Below, piece after piece: positions 62,752-64,000 of a stretch of 64,000 bases of DNA (positions within the stretch are counted from its first letter, which is position 1; every line of letters begins with the position of its first letter). This stretch comes from JAMXLO01 sp963749575. GTDB taxonomy: Bacteria > Pseudomonadota > Alphaproteobacteria > Acetobacterales > Acetobacteraceae. A model generated the notes under the pieces. The model made no database searches, was not told the DNA's origin, and was given only the letters and a program-made list of their open reading frames with translations. The stretch is from NCBI GenBank assembly GCA_963749575.1, contig CAVVNM010000008.1, positions 372,001-436,000 on the forward strand, given 5' to 3'. The position numbers and the translations under genes are program-made.

Positions 62752-64000
62752 ATGACGACGGATCTCGCTATCGTTCTTGTTCTGCTCGCGGCCGCGATCG
62801 CGATGTTTGTCGTTGGCCGCCCGCGCATGGATGCGGTGGCGCTGATCATGATCGCAGTGATGCCGTTCACCGGCATCATCAGCGTCAATGAGGCACTGGC
62901 CGGGTTCAGCGACTCCAACATCGTCCTTATCGCAGCGCTGTTCGTGATCGGTGAAGGTCTGGTGCGCACCGGTGTCGCCAGGCGCCTTGGCGACTGGTTG
63001 AACGCATCGGCAGGATCGAGCGAAATGCGCCTGCTCGTGCTGCTGATGCTGGTGGTGAGCGGGCTCGGCGCACTGATGAGTTCAACCGCCGTTGTCGCGA
63101 TCTTCATTCCGGTGGTTCTGCGCATCTGCAGCAACACGGGCACGCCGCCGAGCCGGCTGATGATGCCGTTGAGCGTCGCCGCGTTGGTCAGCGGCATGCT
63201 GACACTCGTGGCGACCGCACCCAACCTGGTGGTGAATGCGGAACTCGCGCGGCATGGCATGGAGGGGTTTCGCTTTTTCAGTTTCACGCCATTTGGCCTG
63301 CCGCTGGTGATTCTCTCGATCGTCTATATGGTCTTCGCGCGGAACATGCTGGGCTCGAAGCAAGACGATGCTTCGGCCGCACGCCGTCGCCCGAGCCTGC
63401 ATACGTGGATCGATCAATACCGGCTGGCCGACCGGGAGTATCGGGTTCGTGTGACGTCGGGGTCGCCGCTGCTGGGCAAGCGTCTCGACGAGCTCTCCTT
63501 GCGAAGGTCCGGCATGAACATCGTGGCAATCGTTCGAAGCCTCAGACTCGGCACCGAGATGATCCGTCCCGTCGCGCAGACGGAGCTCCAGGTCGACGAC
63601 GCGCTGCTCATCGACGTTCTTGCCCCGGAGATCGAGATCGAAGCGCTTCGCCAAAAATTTGCGCTCGATGCCCTGCCGCTCGGCGATGACAGCGGATACT
63701 TCACCGACGCGCAGCACGAGATCGGCATGGTTGAGGCTATTGTTCACAACGAGTCGACGCTGGTCGACCAGACCGTGCTGGAGGCCAGGGTGCGCGGGGA
63801 ACATGGACTGACGGTGATCGGCCTCCGGCGCGGCCGGGTTGTGCATGGCCATGGCCTTCTCAACGAGAAGCTCAGGATCGGTGATACGCTGCTGCTGGTC
63901 GGCTTCTGGGCCGATATCAGGCGTCTGCATGCCGAAGGCGGGAACATGGTTGTGCTCAACCTGCCGGCCGAACTGGACGATGTTCTGCCAGCCGCGAGCA
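62752..64000 (+). CDS. SLC13/DASS family permease with RCK_C domains (3' truncated by window edge)
   Basis: The frame is open to the right edge, giving 416 codons. The ATG follows GGAGG. The first transport half has MDAVALIMIAVMPFTGIISVNEALAGFSDSNIVLIAALFVIGEGLVRTG, the SSTAVVAIFIPV hairpin (the SNT-type motif) and TAPNLVVNAEL. Two TrkA-C-like domains start near residue 222 (REYRVRVTSGSPLLGKRLDEL) and near 325 (VEAIVHNESTLVDQTVLEARVRGEHGLTVIGLRRG). It is similar in architecture to the permease at 58077 but distant in sequence. The missing part should hold the second transport half. It is divergent from the M20 gene. Confidence 0.87.
   Translation, partial: MTTDLAIVLVLLAAAIAMFVVGRPRMDAVALIMIAVMPFTGIISVNEALAGFSDSNIVLIAALFVIGEGLVRTGVARRLGDWLNASAGSSEMRLLVLLMLVVSGLGALMSSTAVVAIFIPVVLRICSNTGTPPSRLMMPLSVAALVSGMLTLVATAPNLVVNAELARHGMEGFRFFSFTPFGLPLVILSIVYMVFARNMLGSKQDDASAARRRPSLHTWIDQYRLADREYRVRVTSGSPLLGKRLDELSLRRSGMNIVAIVRSLRLGTEMIRPVAQTELQVDDALLIDVLAPEIEIEALRQKFALDALPLGDDSGYFTDAQHEIGMVEAIVHNESTLVDQTVLEARVRGEHGLTVIGLRRGRVVHGHGLLNEKLRIGDTLLLVGFWADIRRLHAEGGNMVVLNLPAELDDVLPAAS

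Noticed and set aside
1..64000. tRNA, rRNA, CRISPR array, riboswitch, intact insertion sequence
   Set aside because: Read for cloverleaf T-loop motifs, spaced direct repeats, and transposase motifs; none could be supported by eye.

Overview
The window is GC-rich (strong third-position GC bias) and densely coded on both strands. Gene content points to an alphaproteobacterium, most likely Rhodospirillales/Acetobacteraceae: a DUF1489 protein, a DcaP-like porin, tandem GMC dehydrogenases, a split Mrp antiporter and a hydrogenase-related complex. The assignment is inferred from gene families, not from a marker gene. No rRNA, tRNA, CRISPR array or intact transposase was seen.

Layout. 1-2.5 kb: end of a NitT/TauT-type ABC importer operon. 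2.5-6.6 kb: HxlR regulator, gutted acyl-CoA dehydrogenase remnant, CBS-domain protein, frameshifted M20 amidohydrolase, DUF1489 protein. 6.7-12.9 kb: His-rich secreted peptide, then a six-gene minus-strand operon for a membrane complex related to hydrogenase-4/complex I whose large subunit has no NiFe cysteines (Ehr type). 12.9-24.1 kb: a peptide/opine-type island, with aldo/keto reductase and M19 dipeptidase on the minus strand and a full five-gene ABC importer, hydrolase, flavoprotein and M24 peptidase on the plus strand. 24.1-29.7 kb: five-gene minus-strand oxidative operon (two tandem GMC flavoproteins, gluconate-dehydrogenase subunit-3-like protein, amidohydrolase, crotonase-fold protein), with a GST divergent from it.

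31.2-33.6 kb holds the most notable system: a secreted precursor whose C-terminus carries six W-x-N motifs, a radical SAM/SPASM maturase, and a secreted protein whose C-terminus resembles I78 peptidase inhibitors. This looks like a GrrA/GrrM-type cyclophane RiPP cassette. 33.6-40.3 kb: HdeD-like protein, membrane-anchored metallophosphoesterase, AI-2E-type transporter, DHA2 MFS exporter, glutaminase. 40.4-50.0 kb: RND efflux pair running directly into a seven-gene Mrp cation/proton antiporter. 50-56.3 kb: envelope genes (two patatins, small secreted protein, DUF1269 protein, lipoprotein, porin). 56.4-64 kb: AbgT transporter, two SLC13 carriers with cytosolic RCK-type domains, a Tat-exported beta-carbonic-anhydrase-like protein, a SHOCT protein and an M20 dipeptidase.

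Seven genes are broken by eight single-base frameshifts. Every one is repaired by removing one base, and each repaired length is a multiple of three. This pattern suggests sequence errors at least as much as gene decay, so these genes may be intact in the organism.
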